From an uncultured Clostridia bacterium (lineage in GTDB: Bacteria; Bacillota; Clostridia; Christensenellales; Pumilibacteraceae): a stretch of DNA of 64,000 bases. The translations under genes were made by a program, and so were the position numbers. The notes under the pieces were generated by a model. The model did no database searches. It was not told where the DNA came from and worked only from the letters and a program-made list of their open reading frames with translations. Location of the stretch: the NCBI GenBank assembly GCA_948440265.1, contig CAOJOK010000001.1:62001-126000 (forward strand). The letters run 5' to 3'. Each line of letters starts with the position of its first letter. Position 1 is the stretch's first letter. This document shows, in pieces, positions 51,261 to 60,698 of the stretch.

Positions 51261-51971
51261 TTGAGAATAAACAAATATCTCGCTCTTTGCGGAGTGAGTA
51301 GCAGAAGAAACAGCGAAGTGTTCGTTGTAGAGGGTAAGGTCAAAGTCAACGGAAGAACGGTGACCGATTTGTCCACAGATATAAAAGACACCGATATAGT
51401 AACGGTGAACGGGGAAAAGGTAACGCCCGTCGAACAGCATATATATATAATGTTGAATAAGCCGAAAGGCTATGTCTGCACGACAAGCGACGAATACGGC
51501 AGAAAGAATGTCTTACAGCTGTTGGATGCGGAGTATGCGTCTAAAAGAATTTTTCCGGTGGGAAGATTGGATTTCGATACCGAAGGACTGCTGCTACTGA
51601 CGACCGACGGCGACCTTGCAAACAGAATAATGCATCCGCACAATGAAGTGCCTAAAACTTATGTCGCAAAAATAGAAGGCGATATATCCGAGCAGGAGCT
51701 AAATAAACTGCGCGGCGGCGTAATATTGGACGGTGTCAAGACAAAAAAATGCCGCGCCAAACTTAAAGATTTTACGGACGGCATAAGCCGCGTAGAAGTC
51801 GTCATAACCGAGGGGCGCAACAGACAGGTGCGCCGAATGTTCGACAGCATAAACCGCGAAGTCATATTTTTGAAGCGAACGGCTATCGGAGAACTGAAAC
51901 TCGGAAATCTCTATCGCGGCGAATCCCGTGTGCTTGGGGATAAAGAAATAGAATATCTGAAAAAGCTTTGA
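51261..51971 (+). CDS. rluB: Pseudouridine synthase RluB family
   Basis: The protein has 236 residues, TTG start behind AAGGAAGTGA. An N-terminal S4 RNA-binding domain (RINKYLALCGVSSRRNSEVFVVEGKVKVNG) is followed by the catalytic domain: GRLDFDTEGLLLLTTDG with the nucleophile Asp, and the C-terminal EGRNRQVRRMFDSI. It forms pseudouridine in 23S rRNA. A terminator follows the stop. Confidence 0.94.
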   Translation: MRINKYLALCGVSSRRNSEVFVVEGKVKVNGRTVTDLSTDIKDTDIVTVNGEKVTPVEQHIYIMLNKPKGYVCTTSDEYGRKNVLQLLDAEYASKRIFPVGRLDFDTEGLLLLTTDGDLANRIMHPHNEVPKTYVAKIEGDISEQELNKLRGGVILDGVKTKKCRAKLKDFTDGISRVEVVITEGRNRQVRRMFDSINREVIFLKRTAIGELKLGNLYRGESRVLGDKEIEYLKKL

Positions 51972-51978
51972 AACCCGT

Positions 51979-52015
51979 AAAAGACCTGTGCTGCGTAGCA
52001 TAGGTCTTTTGTTTT
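51979..52015 (+). terminator. Terminator after rluB
   Basis: AAAAGACCTGTGCT (51979-51992) and AGCATAGGTCTTTT (51997-52010) form a 14-bp stem with one G-T pair and a 4-nt loop, followed by GTTTTT. Confidence 0.9.
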
Positions 52016-52066
52016 TCAGCGTCGTTGCGGTATGCAAATTTTAAGGCAATTTATGTTGTAAAACGC

Positions 52067-52095
52067 TTGTATTTTTTTTTATCTTACTGTATAAT
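52067..52095 (+). promoter_or_regulatory. Sigma-A promoter of the decarboxylase operon
   Basis: TTGTAT (52067-52072), 17-nt T-rich spacer, TATAAT (52090-52095). The leader to the first gene is about 50 nt and shows no recognised riboswitch. Confidence 0.7.
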
Positions 52096-52152
52096 AGGAT
52101 AGTGGAAATTTGCGGATTTCACAGATAACGATTGGAGGACTGACACATCAAT

Positions 52153-53538
52153 ATGGCTCAATCAAGCGGTATAAAAGCACGTGCAAAGAGCGACGGAAAG
52201 GATACGGTATCTTTTATAAAGAGTTTTGTAGACAGTGATTCTTTCATTGAAACAGATACCTTGATTGCTTCGCTTACTCCTTTGGGAGAAGCGGTGGGCG
52301 AAGGCGTTGTCGGCGGTTTTGTTTCCGTAAACGGTATACAGACGGCGCTGTTTGCCACAAATCCCGCCGTTTTAAAGGGAAGCATAGGCGTCGGCAGCGC
52401 GGAAAAAATCACGAGAATAGTAAAGAACGCCGTAAAAACGGGTTCTCCGCTCATATCGATAATAGATACAAGCGGCGCGCGTTTCGGCGAGGGCGCGGAA
52501 GTCCTTGACGGATACGGAAAAATACTTGCCTCTTGCGCGGAAGCTTACGGGGTCGTTCCCACCGTGTGTATCATAAAAGGAAACAATCTCGGTATGCTGT
52601 CCTATCTGACCGCATACAGCGATTTGACGGTTGCTTTCGATAAGTCCGTAATGGCGTCGGCAAGTCCTTTGGTGCTTGCGGCAAAGACAAAAACGGACGC
52701 GGCGAAAGTCGGAACCGCTGGCGCGAATGCGTCCGAAGCAGGTACGGTGTCGGTAGTGGTAAAGACCGCCGCCGAGTTGAAAAAGACCGTGAGCGCATTT
52801 TTGGAGCTGGTCGGCGAACCCGTTTGCGAGCCGAGCGACGATTTAAACAGAAATTGCAAGGGTCTCAAAGTCGGAGTAAAAACCGCAACTTTGATTAAAG
52901 AGCTTGCGGATAAAGACAGCTTTTTGGAGCTTCGCGAAACTTATGCGCCGGAGATAGTTACGGGCTTGGCGAGATTGGGCGGCATTTCGGTAGGACTTGT
53001 CGCAAATAATTCGTCGGTACGCGACGGCAGACTTTCCTGTAAGGCGTCGGTAAAAGTCTGCGAGCTTTTGACGCTGTGCCAAACGTACGGACTGCCTGTA
53101 GTCAATCTTGTCGACTGCGTCGGCGCCGTCGTCGATTTGAACGAAGAAAACAACGGACTTGTCCGCGAAATAGGAAATTTGATTTACAGCTATTCGCAGG
53201 TATCCGTGGCAAAGGTCGCACTCGTTGTGGGTAAAGCCATAGGCGTAGGATATACGGCGCTTTGCTCCAAAGCAATATGCGATTATGCCGCGGCTTGGGC
53301 GGGAACGGAAACGGGCGCGTTGGAAAGCGATGCGGTTGCACAGCTTCTGTATTCCGACGATATCGCCAAAGCAAAGGATAAGAAAAAGGCAGAAGAAAAG
53401 TTTGCCGCGGCGTATGCGAAAGAGAATATGTCCGCAGACGGCGTTTCCGCTATCGGACTTTACGACAACGTAATAAAGCCGGAGTTTTCCCGTCGGTTTC
53501 TTATCGGCATAGTTCAGACCTTCCTTTCCAAGAGGTAA
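52153..53538 (+). CDS. Acyl-CoA-type biotin carboxyltransferase subunit (MmdA/12S-like)
   Basis: The protein has 461 residues, shorter than the 500-520 usual for the 12S/MmdA/PccB class. Two crotonase-like halves: the first has GFVSVNGIQTALFATNPAVLKGSIGVGSAEKI and DTSGARFGEGAEVLDGYG (family: SGGARIQEG), the second GLARLGGISVGLVANN and VNLVDCVGAVV. The oxyanion-hole region, usually GG-A-Y, reads GNNLGMLSY here, so it is divergent. With OadG, biotin carrier and OadB downstream it would act as carboxyltransferase of a sodium-pumping decarboxylase, for example of methylmalonyl-CoA or malonyl-CoA. The acyl-CoA is not predictable. GGAGG lies 14 nt before the ATG, longer than usual. Confidence 0.75.
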   Translation: MAQSSGIKARAKSDGKDTVSFIKSFVDSDSFIETDTLIASLTPLGEAVGEGVVGGFVSVNGIQTALFATNPAVLKGSIGVGSAEKITRIVKNAVKTGSPLISIIDTSGARFGEGAEVLDGYGKILASCAEAYGVVPTVCIIKGNNLGMLSYLTAYSDLTVAFDKSVMASASPLVLAAKTKTDAAKVGTAGANASEAGTVSVVVKTAAELKKTVSAFLELVGEPVCEPSDDLNRNCKGLKVGVKTATLIKELADKDSFLELRETYAPEIVTGLARLGGISVGLVANNSSVRDGRLSCKASVKVCELLTLCQTYGLPVVNLVDCVGAVVDLNEENNGLVREIGNLIYSYSQVSVAKVALVVGKAIGVGYTALCSKAICDYAAAWAGTETGALESDAVAQLLYSDDIAKAKDKKKAEEKFAAAYAKENMSADGVSAIGLYDNVIKPEFSRRFLIGIVQTFLSKR

Positions 53539-53543
53539 TAAGT

Positions 53544-53924
53544 ATGTACGGACTTTTGATTTCAGCCTTAAACTCCACGGAAAAAGAACCTATGTTCGAA
53601 CTGTTCAATTCCGATTTGGATTTGCTTACGGCTCTTTTGTATGCCGTAATAGGTATAGCAGTCGTTCTCTGCGTTCTGCTCATATTGGTCGGCTTGCTGA
53701 CGGTTTTCCAAAAGATTTTTGCGGCGATAGGCAAGTCGGATTCGAAAAAGAAAAAAGAAACCGTGCAAGTGCAGTCTGCGTCGGTAGAGAATGATGAAGA
53801 GACCGTTGCGGCGATAGTGGCGGCTATAACAATGATATATGCCGAAGAAAGCGGCACGCAGGAAGTTGCGCCTTTCACGGTGAAGCGTATCAGACAGGTA
53901 AATAAATTCAAGAATAACAGATAA
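53544..53924 (+). CDS. OadG-like gamma/delta subunit of Na+-pumping decarboxylase
   Basis: The protein has 126 residues. One transmembrane helix (about residues 30-57, [24 protein letters not shown]), a Lys-rich juxtamembrane part, and the family motif [12 protein letters not shown] near residue 88, then a basic tail. OadG-type subunits tie the soluble carboxyltransferase to the membrane pump. SD AGAGG lies in the end of the preceding gene. Small and variable family, identified mainly by context and the VAAI motif. Confidence 0.82.
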   Translation: MYGLLISALNSTEKEPMFELFNSDLDLLTALLYAVIGIAVVLCVLLILVGLLTVFQKIFAAIGKSDSKKKKETVQVQSASVENDEETVAAIVAAITMIYAEESGTQEVAPFTVKRIRQVNKFKNNR

Positions 53925-53943
53925 TCAAGCGGAGGAACTTACA

Positions 53944-54291
53944 ATGCGTAAATTCAATGTTAATGTAAACGGAAAATCTTATGTGGTCGAAGTGGAAGAG
54001 ACCGACGGTTCTGCGCCCGTGAGCGCGCCCGTTGCGGCGCCTGCGGCGGTAAGCGCGCCTGCGGCAGCTCCCGTTGTCGGCGGCACCACGGTAAAAGCGC
54101 CTATGCCCGGACTGGTTTTGAGATTCTCCGTGGAAAACGGCGCAACCGTAAAAAAAGGTGATAAAGTCGTCGTGCTCGAAGCTATGAAAATGGAAAACGA
54201 TATCGTAGCAAGTGCCGACGGTACAATCACGTTTTTGGTAAAACCGGGCGATAATGTAGTATCCGGTGCCGACCTTGCATCGATAAAGTAG
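53944..54291 (+). CDS. Biotin carboxyl carrier protein (biotinyl domain)
   Basis: The protein has 115 residues. N-terminal [16 protein letters not shown] strand, an Ala/Pro hinge (residues 27-47), and a biotinyl domain with AMKMEN: the middle Lys carries biotin. It shuttles CO2 between the carboxyltransferases and OadB. SD GCGGAGG at 53930. As the only biotin carrier in the operon, it probably serves both carboxyltransferase subunits. Confidence 0.95.
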   Translation: MRKFNVNVNGKSYVVEVEETDGSAPVSAPVAAPAAVSAPAAAPVVGGTTVKAPMPGLVLRFSVENGATVKKGDKVVVLEAMKMENDIVASADGTITFLVKPGDNVVSGADLASIK

Positions 54292-54315
54292 GGTCAGTAG
54301 TCGGAGGTTTAAAAA

Positions 54316-55536
54316 ATGCCATTTTCTGCTCTTAACTTTATTGAAATACTGATAAACCTTTGGGAGAGTACGGGTATAGCCGATTCCGTTGCCTCGGGTG
54401 CTAATTTCTGGCAGAATTACGTTATGATAGGCATATCGCTCATCCTGTTCTATTTTGCGATAGGCAGGGGATACGAGCCGCTTTTGCTTTTGCCGATAGC
54501 GTTCGGTATGCTAATCGTAAACATTCCGGGCGGCGCGGATTTGCTGTACTTCGAAGGATATACGCAAGGCGCGCACGAGCTGACGCAGGAACAGCTGGCA
54601 AACGGCGCGTCATACGGTCTTTTGTATTACTTATATCAGGGCGTGGACAAAGTTATTTTCCCGCCGCTGATTTTCCTCGGAATAGGCGCAATGACCGATT
54701 TCGGACCGCTTATTGCCAATCCCAAAAGCCTTTTGCTCGGTGCGGCGGCACAGCTCGGTATTTTCGTTACGTTCTTCGGCGCCATAGTAATCGGCTTTAA
54801 AGGCGCGGCGGCGGCGGCGATTGCCATAATAGGCGGCGCGGACGGACCGACGGCAATCTGGTTGACGCAAATGCTCGGGCAAAAAGATTTGCTCCCGATA
54901 ATTGCCATTGCCGCATATTCGTATATGGCGCTGATACCAATTATTCAGCCGCCCATTATGAAACTGCTCACCACCAAAAAAGAGCGCAGTATCCGTATGG
55001 AGCCTCCTCGCTCTGTCAGCAAAAGAGAAAAAATCATATTCCCGATAATGGTCACATTGCTTGTCGGTTTGATACTGCCGTCGGCTCTGTCGCTTATTGG
55101 AATGTTGATGCTCGGCAATCTCTTGAAAGAGAGCGGAGTCACCGATAGACTGGCAAAAACGGCAAGCAACGAGCTTATAAACATAGTCACCATAATGCTC
55201 GGCGTGGTTGTCGGTTCCAAAGCCGTCGGAACGATTTTCTTGGCGCCGACAACGCTGTTTGTCATATTGCTTGGACTGCTTGCATTTATGATAGGCACGG
55301 CAGGCGGTGTGCTTATGGCTAAAATTATGAACCTGTTCTCGAAAAAGAAGATAAATCCGCTCATCGGAAGCGCAGGCGTATCGGCAGTTCCGATGGCGGC
55401 GCGCGTATCGCAGACGGTGGGGCAAAAAGAAGTGCCGGATAACTATCTGCTTATGCACGCAATGGGTCCGAACGTGGCGGGTGTCATCGGTTCGGCGGTT
55501 GCGGCAGGTCTGTTGCTCGCCATATTCGGCGGTTGA
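54316..55536 (+). CDS. oadB: Sodium-translocating decarboxylase beta subunit
   Basis: The protein has 406 residues and about ten hydrophobic segments. It decarboxylates carboxybiotin and pumps Na+ outward. [13 protein letters not shown] (about residues 173-185) holds the conserved Asp of the ion path, and [16 protein letters not shown] with [23 protein letters not shown] near the C-terminus carries the second conserved segment. SD GGAGG at 54302. Member of the OadB/MmdB/GcdB family; the partner substrate depends on the carboxyltransferase. Confidence 0.95.
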   Translation: MPFSALNFIEILINLWESTGIADSVASGANFWQNYVMIGISLILFYFAIGRGYEPLLLLPIAFGMLIVNIPGGADLLYFEGYTQGAHELTQEQLANGASYGLLYYLYQGVDKVIFPPLIFLGIGAMTDFGPLIANPKSLLLGAAAQLGIFVTFFGAIVIGFKGAAAAAIAIIGGADGPTAIWLTQMLGQKDLLPIIAIAAYSYMALIPIIQPPIMKLLTTKKERSIRMEPPRSVSKREKIIFPIMVTLLVGLILPSALSLIGMLMLGNLLKESGVTDRLAKTASNELINIVTIMLGVVVGSKAVGTIFLAPTTLFVILLGLLAFMIGTAGGVLMAKIMNLFSKKKINPLIGSAGVSAVPMAARVSQTVGQKEVPDNYLLMHAMGPNVAGVIGSAVAAGLLLAIFGG

Positions 55537-55567
55537 TTTAATTAGTATTTAGGAGGTCATACTCGCT

Positions 55568-56965
55568 ATGGCAAAAGTTAAAATAATGGAAACGATACTC
55601 CGTGACGCACATCAGTCTCAGGCGGCGACAAGAATGACCGTCGACGAAATGCTGCCGATTGCGGATAAATTGGATAAAGTCGGTTATTATGCTTTGGAAG
55701 CGTGGGGCGGAGCGACGTTCGACTCCTGTCTCCGCTATCTGAACGAAGACCCTTGGGAAAGACTGCGTCAGCTTCGCAAAGCATTGCCCAACACGAAACT
55801 GCAAATGCTTTTGCGCGGACAGAACCTGCTCGGCTATAAGCATTACGCAGACGACGTCGTGGACAGCTTCTGCCGTTTGTCTATCAAAAACGGTATTGAT
55901 ATAATCCGTATCTTCGACGCTCTGAACGACCCGCGCAATATGCGTCAGGCGATTGAAAGCACGAAGAAGTATAAAGGGACTGTGGAAGCGGCTATAAGCT
56001 ATACCACAAGTAAAGTGCATACGGTAGACTACTTCGTCAATCTTGCCGTGGAATTGGAAAAAATGGGCGCCGATATAATATGTATCAAGGATATGGCGAA
56101 CCTTTTACTGCCGTATACCGCATATGAACTCGTGTCTCGCCTCAAAGAAAAAATCAATGTGCCTTTGCATTTGCATACGCATAACACCGCAGGTATAGGC
56201 GATATGACGAACCTGAAAGCGATTGAAGCAGGTTGCGATATAGTAGACACCGCGCTTTCTCCGCTCGGCAACGGCACCAGTCAGCCTGCTACGGAATCTC
56301 TTGTGGCAACATTGCAGGGCACTCCGTACGACACGGGACTCGATTTGCACGCGCTTAACGAATTGACCGTGTATTTCAAGAAAGTGGCACAGCGCCTGTC
56401 CGACGACGGCTTCTTGAGTCCGCAGGTACTGAAAGTGGACGTGAACGCGCTTATTTATCAAGTGCCGGGCGGTATGCTTTCCAACCTTATCAGCCAATTG
56501 AAACAGCAGGGCGCTTCCGATAAGCTTTTGGCGGTTTTGGAAGAAGTCCCCAGAGTCAGAGCGGACTTGGGTTATCCTCCGCTTGTTACGCCGTCCAGCC
56601 AGATAGTGGGCACGCAAGCCGTGCTTAACGTAATTTCCGGCGAGCGCTATAAGATGGTTACCAAAGAAACGAAAGGTATGCTTGCAGGCGAGTACGGAAA
56701 ACTTCCTGTGGAACCCGATGCCAAAGTTATAAAGAAGATAATAGGCGATACGCCGAGAATTACCTGCCGCCCTGCGGATAACATTGCTCCGGAGCTGGAA
56801 AACTATAAGAAAGAAATAGAAGAGTATATGGAGCAGGAAGAAGACGTGCTTACTTATGCGCTTTTCCCGCAACTGGCTATTCCGTTCTTCAAAAGACGTC
56901 TGGCGGCAAAAAGCGGCATAGACAAAACTATTTTCGACAAGGAGTCGCAAGTACATCCCATATGA
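55568..56965 (+). CDS. oadA: Oxaloacetate decarboxylase alpha/transcarboxylase 5S-like carboxyltransferase
   Basis: The protein has 465 residues. A TIM-barrel carboxyltransferase like pyruvate carboxylase or OadA without the biotinyl domain. METILRDAHQSQAATRM (metal-binding Asp), GGATFDSCLRYLNEDPWERL, MLLRGQNLLGY, IKDMANLL (the Lys of the active site) and PLHLHTHNTAG (His ligands) are all present. The C-terminal helical PYC_OADA domain ends near residue 420. It would take the carboxyl group from oxaloacetate to the separate biotin carrier, giving pyruvate. SD AGGAGG at 55551. The stop overlaps surE (ATGA). Confidence 0.95.
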   Translation: MAKVKIMETILRDAHQSQAATRMTVDEMLPIADKLDKVGYYALEAWGGATFDSCLRYLNEDPWERLRQLRKALPNTKLQMLLRGQNLLGYKHYADDVVDSFCRLSIKNGIDIIRIFDALNDPRNMRQAIESTKKYKGTVEAAISYTTSKVHTVDYFVNLAVELEKMGADIICIKDMANLLLPYTAYELVSRLKEKINVPLHLHTHNTAGIGDMTNLKAIEAGCDIVDTALSPLGNGTSQPATESLVATLQGTPYDTGLDLHALNELTVYFKKVAQRLSDDGFLSPQVLKVDVNALIYQVPGGMLSNLISQLKQQGASDKLLAVLEEVPRVRADLGYPPLVTPSSQIVGTQAVLNVISGERYKMVTKETKGMLAGEYGKLPVEPDAKVIKKIIGDTPRITCRPADNIAPELENYKKEIEEYMEQEEDVLTYALFPQLAIPFFKRRLAAKSGIDKTIFDKESQVHPI

Positions 56966-57708
56966 GAGTGCTTATAGTCAATGATGACGGCATAGATGCC
57001 GTGGGCATACGAACGCTGGCGGAAAGATTCGCAAGGGAACACGAAGTTATGGTTGTCGCCCCTATGGACCAGCGTTCGGGTTTCAGCCACTCGTTGACTA
57101 TAGATAAAGATATTCTCTTCGAGAAAAAATCTTATCCCTATCCCGCGTATGCCATATCGGGAACGCCTGCCGACTGTACTAAAACAGGCGTGCTGTATTT
57201 CAATGACGGCAAGCCCTTCGACCTTGTGCTTTCGGGGATAAACAACGGCGCAAATTTAGGCACGGATATATTGTATAGCGGCACAGTTGCGGCGGCAACC
57301 GAAGGTGCGTTGCAAGGCATACCGTCCATAGCAATCAGTATGCAGGAATGGAATTGTCCGCAGAAAATATATTCGCAGGCGGCAGATTTCGTCTATGAAA
57401 AAAGGCAAAGCCTTATGAATTTGTGCGACGCTTTCGGCGGCGTGCTGAATGTGAACTATCCCGTATCCGAACCGTTTAAAGGCGTGAAATTGACAAAGGC
57501 GGGAATAAACATTTACAACGACAGTTATTCCGCAGGTGCGACCGACGGTTCCGTGCGCATATACGGAAAACCGACTTTACACAGTCTCAACGACGATGAC
57601 TGCGACGTCGAACTGATAAAGCAAGGCTATGTGACGGTAACTCCGCTTTCGTCGGATAGAAACGATTTAAGCGCCCTGTCAAAGCTGAAAGGACTGAAAA
57701 TCTTTTGA
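56962..57708 (+). CDS. surE: 5'/3'-nucleotidase SurE
   Basis: The protein has 248 residues. A metal-dependent nucleoside monophosphate phosphatase. MRVLIVNDDGIDAVGI holds the metal-binding Asp pair, followed by VVAPMDQRSGFSHS, SGTPADCTK, LVLSGINNGANLGTDILYSGTVAAATEG. The C-terminal YVTVTPLSSD is typical of SurE. The ATG overlaps the oadA stop and its TGA overlaps the next TTG, so expression is coupled on both sides. Confidence 0.96.
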   Translation: MRVLIVNDDGIDAVGIRTLAERFAREHEVMVVAPMDQRSGFSHSLTIDKDILFEKKSYPYPAYAISGTPADCTKTGVLYFNDGKPFDLVLSGINNGANLGTDILYSGTVAAATEGALQGIPSIAISMQEWNCPQKIYSQAADFVYEKRQSLMNLCDAFGGVLNVNYPVSEPFKGVKLTKAGINIYNDSYSAGATDGSVRIYGKPTLHSLNDDDCDVELIKQGYVTVTPLSSDRNDLSALSKLKGLKIF

Positions 57709-58946
57709 AACGGTACAGTGACATAATTGTAATAGGCGCAGGTGCGTCGGGACTTGCCGCGGCAGGTAAGGCTGCGGAAAAAGGCGCAAGCGTAACTGTG
57801 TTGGAGCGAAACGAGAAAGCGGGAAAAAAGCTCTATATAACGGGAAAAGGTCGGTGCAATCTCACCAATAACTGCGAAACCCGTGATTTTTTGTCCAATG
57901 TGGTGAACGGTCAAAAGTTTTTGCAAAGCAGTCTATATCGTTTTCCGCCGTCATATACGGTAGAGCTGTTTGAAAGTCTGGGCGTTAAATTAAAGACGGA
58001 ACGCGGCAATCGCGTTTTTCCGGTAAGCGATAAATCGTCTGATATAATTAAGGCGCTGAAAGAGTACGCGACGGCAAATTCCGAGCTTGTTTTAAACGAG
58101 AGAGTGACGGATATAAAAAAAGTATCCGAAACTTTCGAGATTAAAACGGAGCGCGGAAATGTTTTTGAGTCGGCAAAAATCGTCATTGCCTGCGGCGGAA
58201 AGAGTTATTCTTCCACGGGCAGCAGCGGCGACGGATATACGTTTGCTTCAAGGCTCGGTCATACGGTGGTAAAGCCCGTGGCGGCTCTTGCGCCGATAAA
58301 GCTGCGGACAAGCGTGTCTGCAATAGAAGGTTTAAGTCTGAAAAACGTCGGCGTGACCGTTTCGGGCGACGGGTTTTCGGAAAGCGGCTTTGGCGAACTT
58401 CTGTTTACTTCCGACGGCGTGTCGGGACCCGTGCCCTTGACTTTAAGCAGTCTGATAAACAGAAAGAATTTGAAGGGCGCCGTTTTGAAAATCGATTTGA
58501 AGCCGGCGCTGTCGGATGAAAAGCTCGATATCCGTATTCTTTCGGATTTTCAAAAGTATTCCAATAAGCAATTGAAAAATGCTCTGTTCGATTTACTGCC
58601 GCGCTCGCTGATTCCGTTTATAATCGATTACTGCCGTTTAAACGGAGAGAATGCGGTAAACAATATAACGCGCAAGGAAAGGGAGCGACTGCTCAACTCA
58701 CTTAAAGGTCTCTCGTTCGAAATAGATTCCTTATACGGCATAGAACACGCGATAGTGACGTCGGGCGGAGTGAGTTTAAAGGAAATCAATCCGACTACAA
58801 TGGAGAGCAAACTCGTAAAAGGTTTATATGTTGTAGGCGAGACTTTGGATGTAGACGCTCTTACGGGCGGCTTTAATATACAGATTGCTCTTTCCACGGG
58901 ATTTGCGGCAGGAGAGAGCGCGGGAGGTTCAATAAACAATGGATAA
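57705..58946 (+). CDS. BaiN/HI0933-like NAD(P)/FAD-dependent oxidoreductase
   Basis: The protein has 413 residues, TTG start overlapping the surE stop (TTGA). IIVIGAGASGLAAAGKAAEKGASVTVLERNEKAGKKLYITGKGRCNLTN is the dinucleotide fold plus the family hallmark. IACGGKSYSSTGSSGDGYTFA and the C-terminal VVGETLDVDALTGGFNIQIALSTGFAAG bind FAD. Named after bile-acid BaiN, but the family is widespread, and this gene-order position (before cmk) is a general Firmicute one. The physiological substrate is unknown; bile-acid activity should not be assumed. Confidence 0.92.
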   Translation: MKRYSDIIVIGAGASGLAAAGKAAEKGASVTVLERNEKAGKKLYITGKGRCNLTNNCETRDFLSNVVNGQKFLQSSLYRFPPSYTVELFESLGVKLKTERGNRVFPVSDKSSDIIKALKEYATANSELVLNERVTDIKKVSETFEIKTERGNVFESAKIVIACGGKSYSSTGSSGDGYTFASRLGHTVVKPVAALAPIKLRTSVSAIEGLSLKNVGVTVSGDGFSESGFGELLFTSDGVSGPVPLTLSSLINRKNLKGAVLKIDLKPALSDEKLDIRILSDFQKYSNKQLKNALFDLLPRSLIPFIIDYCRLNGENAVNNITRKERERLLNSLKGLSFEIDSLYGIEHAIVTSGGVSLKEINPTTMESKLVKGLYVVGETLDVDALTGGFNIQIALSTGFAAGESAGGSINNG

Positions 58947-59973
58947 AATATCGGTAATTCGCGGCGCAACCACTGTAAAATCCGATACGGCAGTCGATAT
59001 TTCCGAAAGCGTCAAAGAGCTTGTTTCGGAAATCGTTGCGAAAAACGGCTTGAACGAAAAAGGACGTCAACCGATTTTCTGCATAATAAGTTCGACTTCC
59101 GATATAACGGCACTCTATCCTGCGCGCGCCGTTCGTGAAAGCGACATACTGAATTGTCCGCTGTTCAGCTGTTTGGAGCCGCCCATAAAAGATTCTCTGC
59201 CTATGTGTATCCGCGTTATGATACAGGTGTCGGGAATAAATGAAATAAAGCACGTTTATTTGCGCGGAGCCAAAGTTTTGCGTCCCGATTTGTGCCGTCC
59301 TTTCAGCGTGGCTGTAGACGGTCCGAGCGGTGCGGGAAAAAGCACTATAGCCAAACTGCTTGCCAAACGCCTGAATATGACCTATCTCGATACGGGCGCA
59401 ATGTACCGCGCTATCGGTTTGAAAATGCATAATTGCGGAATAAGTTTAGACGATGAAACGGGTATTTTAAAAGTGCTGGACAATACGGATGTATCGGTCG
59501 AATTCGAAAACGACGTGCAGAAAGTCTACCTTGACGGCGTCGACGTCGGTAAGGAAATAAGAAAGCATTACGTGTCTAAATTGGCAAGCGATTTTTCCGC
59601 AATCGCCGTAGTGCGTAAAAAACTCGTGGATATGCAGCGCAAAATAGCGTCTCGGCGCGACTGTATTTTAGACGGCAGAGATATCGGGACTAAGGTGTTA
59701 CCCGATTCTCCGGCAAAGTTTTTTCTGACCGCAAGCGTCGATGTCAGAGCCAAGCGCAGGTTCGACGAATTGACGGCAAAAGGCGAAAAGTGCGATTTCG
59801 AAACGGTGAAAAAAGATATGCAGTCGAGAGACTATAACGATTCTCACCGTAAGGTGGACCCGTTGAAAAAAGCTGCCGATGCTATAGAAATCGATTCGAG
59901 CGATATGGATATAGAACAGGTTATCGAAAGAATGACGGAAGAAATAGATAAAAAAAGGAGATGCTTTCAGTGA
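58939..59973 (+). CDS. Fusion of AroH-type chorismate mutase and cytidylate kinase
   Basis: The protein has 344 residues in one uninterrupted frame. Residues 1-118 match monofunctional AroH chorismate mutase: VIRGATTVKSDTAVDI, FCIISSTSDITALYPARAVRE, MCIRVMIQVSG, HVYLRGAKVLRPDL (catalytic Arg8, Arg92 and Tyr107 context). Residues 121-340 are CMP kinase: SVAVDGPSGAGKSTIAKLLAKRLNMTYLDTGAMYRA (P-loop 128-136), LDGRDIGTKVLPDSPAKFFLTAS, and RDYNDSHRKVDPL. The linker is only a few residues and contains no start codon with a ribosome site. The parts serve aromatic amino acid synthesis and pyrimidine nucleotide supply. Gene order FAD protein-cmk-plsC-ispH/rpsA is common in Clostridia. Confidence 0.93.
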   Translation: MDKISVIRGATTVKSDTAVDISESVKELVSEIVAKNGLNEKGRQPIFCIISSTSDITALYPARAVRESDILNCPLFSCLEPPIKDSLPMCIRVMIQVSGINEIKHVYLRGAKVLRPDLCRPFSVAVDGPSGAGKSTIAKLLAKRLNMTYLDTGAMYRAIGLKMHNCGISLDDETGILKVLDNTDVSVEFENDVQKVYLDGVDVGKEIRKHYVSKLASDFSAIAVVRKKLVDMQRKIASRRDCILDGRDIGTKVLPDSPAKFFLTASVDVRAKRRFDELTAKGEKCDFETVKKDMQSRDYNDSHRKVDPLKKAADAIEIDSSDMDIEQVIERMTEEIDKKRRCFQ

Positions 59974-60698
59974 ACCTTTTTTATGCCGTCATAAAAGCCA
60001 TCGTATATCTGCCGTTCAAGCTGTTTTTTCCCACAAAAATAATCAATAAAAAAGACTTTCCGAGAAAAACCAAATTGATAACGGTCAGCAATCATTTGTC
60101 GTGGACGGATATCCCCGTCGTGGCAATATCTCTACCCGGCTATCGCCACTTTATGGCAAAAAAAGAAATCGGCAATAATCGGTTGATACGAAAGCTTGCC
60201 AAGTGGCTCGGGGTTATTTTCGTGGACCGAGGAAAAGCCGATATGACGGCAATGCGCGATACCGTCAACGTCTTGAAAAAAGGCGAAAGCGTAACTATTT
60301 TTCCCGAGGGTACAAGAAATAAGGAAGATACGTCTTTACACGAAGTCAAAAGCGGTATCGTTATGTTTTCGGTGAAAGGCGATGCGCCTATCGTTCCCGT
60401 AATGATATATTCGGGAGCAAAAGTTTTTCGCAAAAACTATATTTACGTTGCTCCGCCGTTCGAGCTTACCGAGCTTAAAGGACAGCGATTGGATTCCGTC
60501 GCCGTCGCTATGGGCGCGGAAACGGTAACGGAGAAAATGAGCGCGGCAAAGGAAATGCTCGATTTTTATGTCGCCAACCGTAAAAATAAAGAATTCAAAC
60601 TGATGATAAAGCAGAATAAATCGGCAAGAAAAAATGCCGTGAAGTTTGCCGCAGGAGCGGTAAAAGCTATGAAAAAAGTCGGGAAGCGTGCCGAATGA
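59970..60698 (+). CDS. plsC: 1-acyl-sn-glycerol-3-phosphate acyltransferase (PlsC family)
   Basis: The protein has 242 residues from GTG 59970, which overlaps the cmk stop and lies 9 nt from AAAGGAG. The ATG at 59961 abuts the ribosome site and is unlikely. It makes phosphatidic acid at the membrane. N-terminal hydrophobic anchor (LFYAVIKAIVYLPFKLFF), catalytic NHLSWTD (HX4D), and FPEGTRNKED (second motif). The Lys/Arg-rich C-terminus would sit on the membrane. The stop overlaps the next gene. Confidence 0.94.
   Translation: MNLFYAVIKAIVYLPFKLFFPTKIINKKDFPRKTKLITVSNHLSWTDIPVVAISLPGYRHFMAKKEIGNNRLIRKLAKWLGVIFVDRGKADMTAMRDTVNVLKKGESVTIFPEGTRNKEDTSLHEVKSGIVMFSVKGDAPIVPVMIYSGAKVFRKNYIYVAPPFELTELKGQRLDSVAVAMGAETVTEKMSAAKEMLDFYVANRKNKEFKLMIKQNKSARKNAVKFAAGAVKAMKKVGKRAE

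Noticed and set aside
57705..58946. BaiN bile-acid dehydroxylation gene
   Set aside because: The family is broad and no other bai genes are near. The gene order is a general Firmicute housekeeping one.
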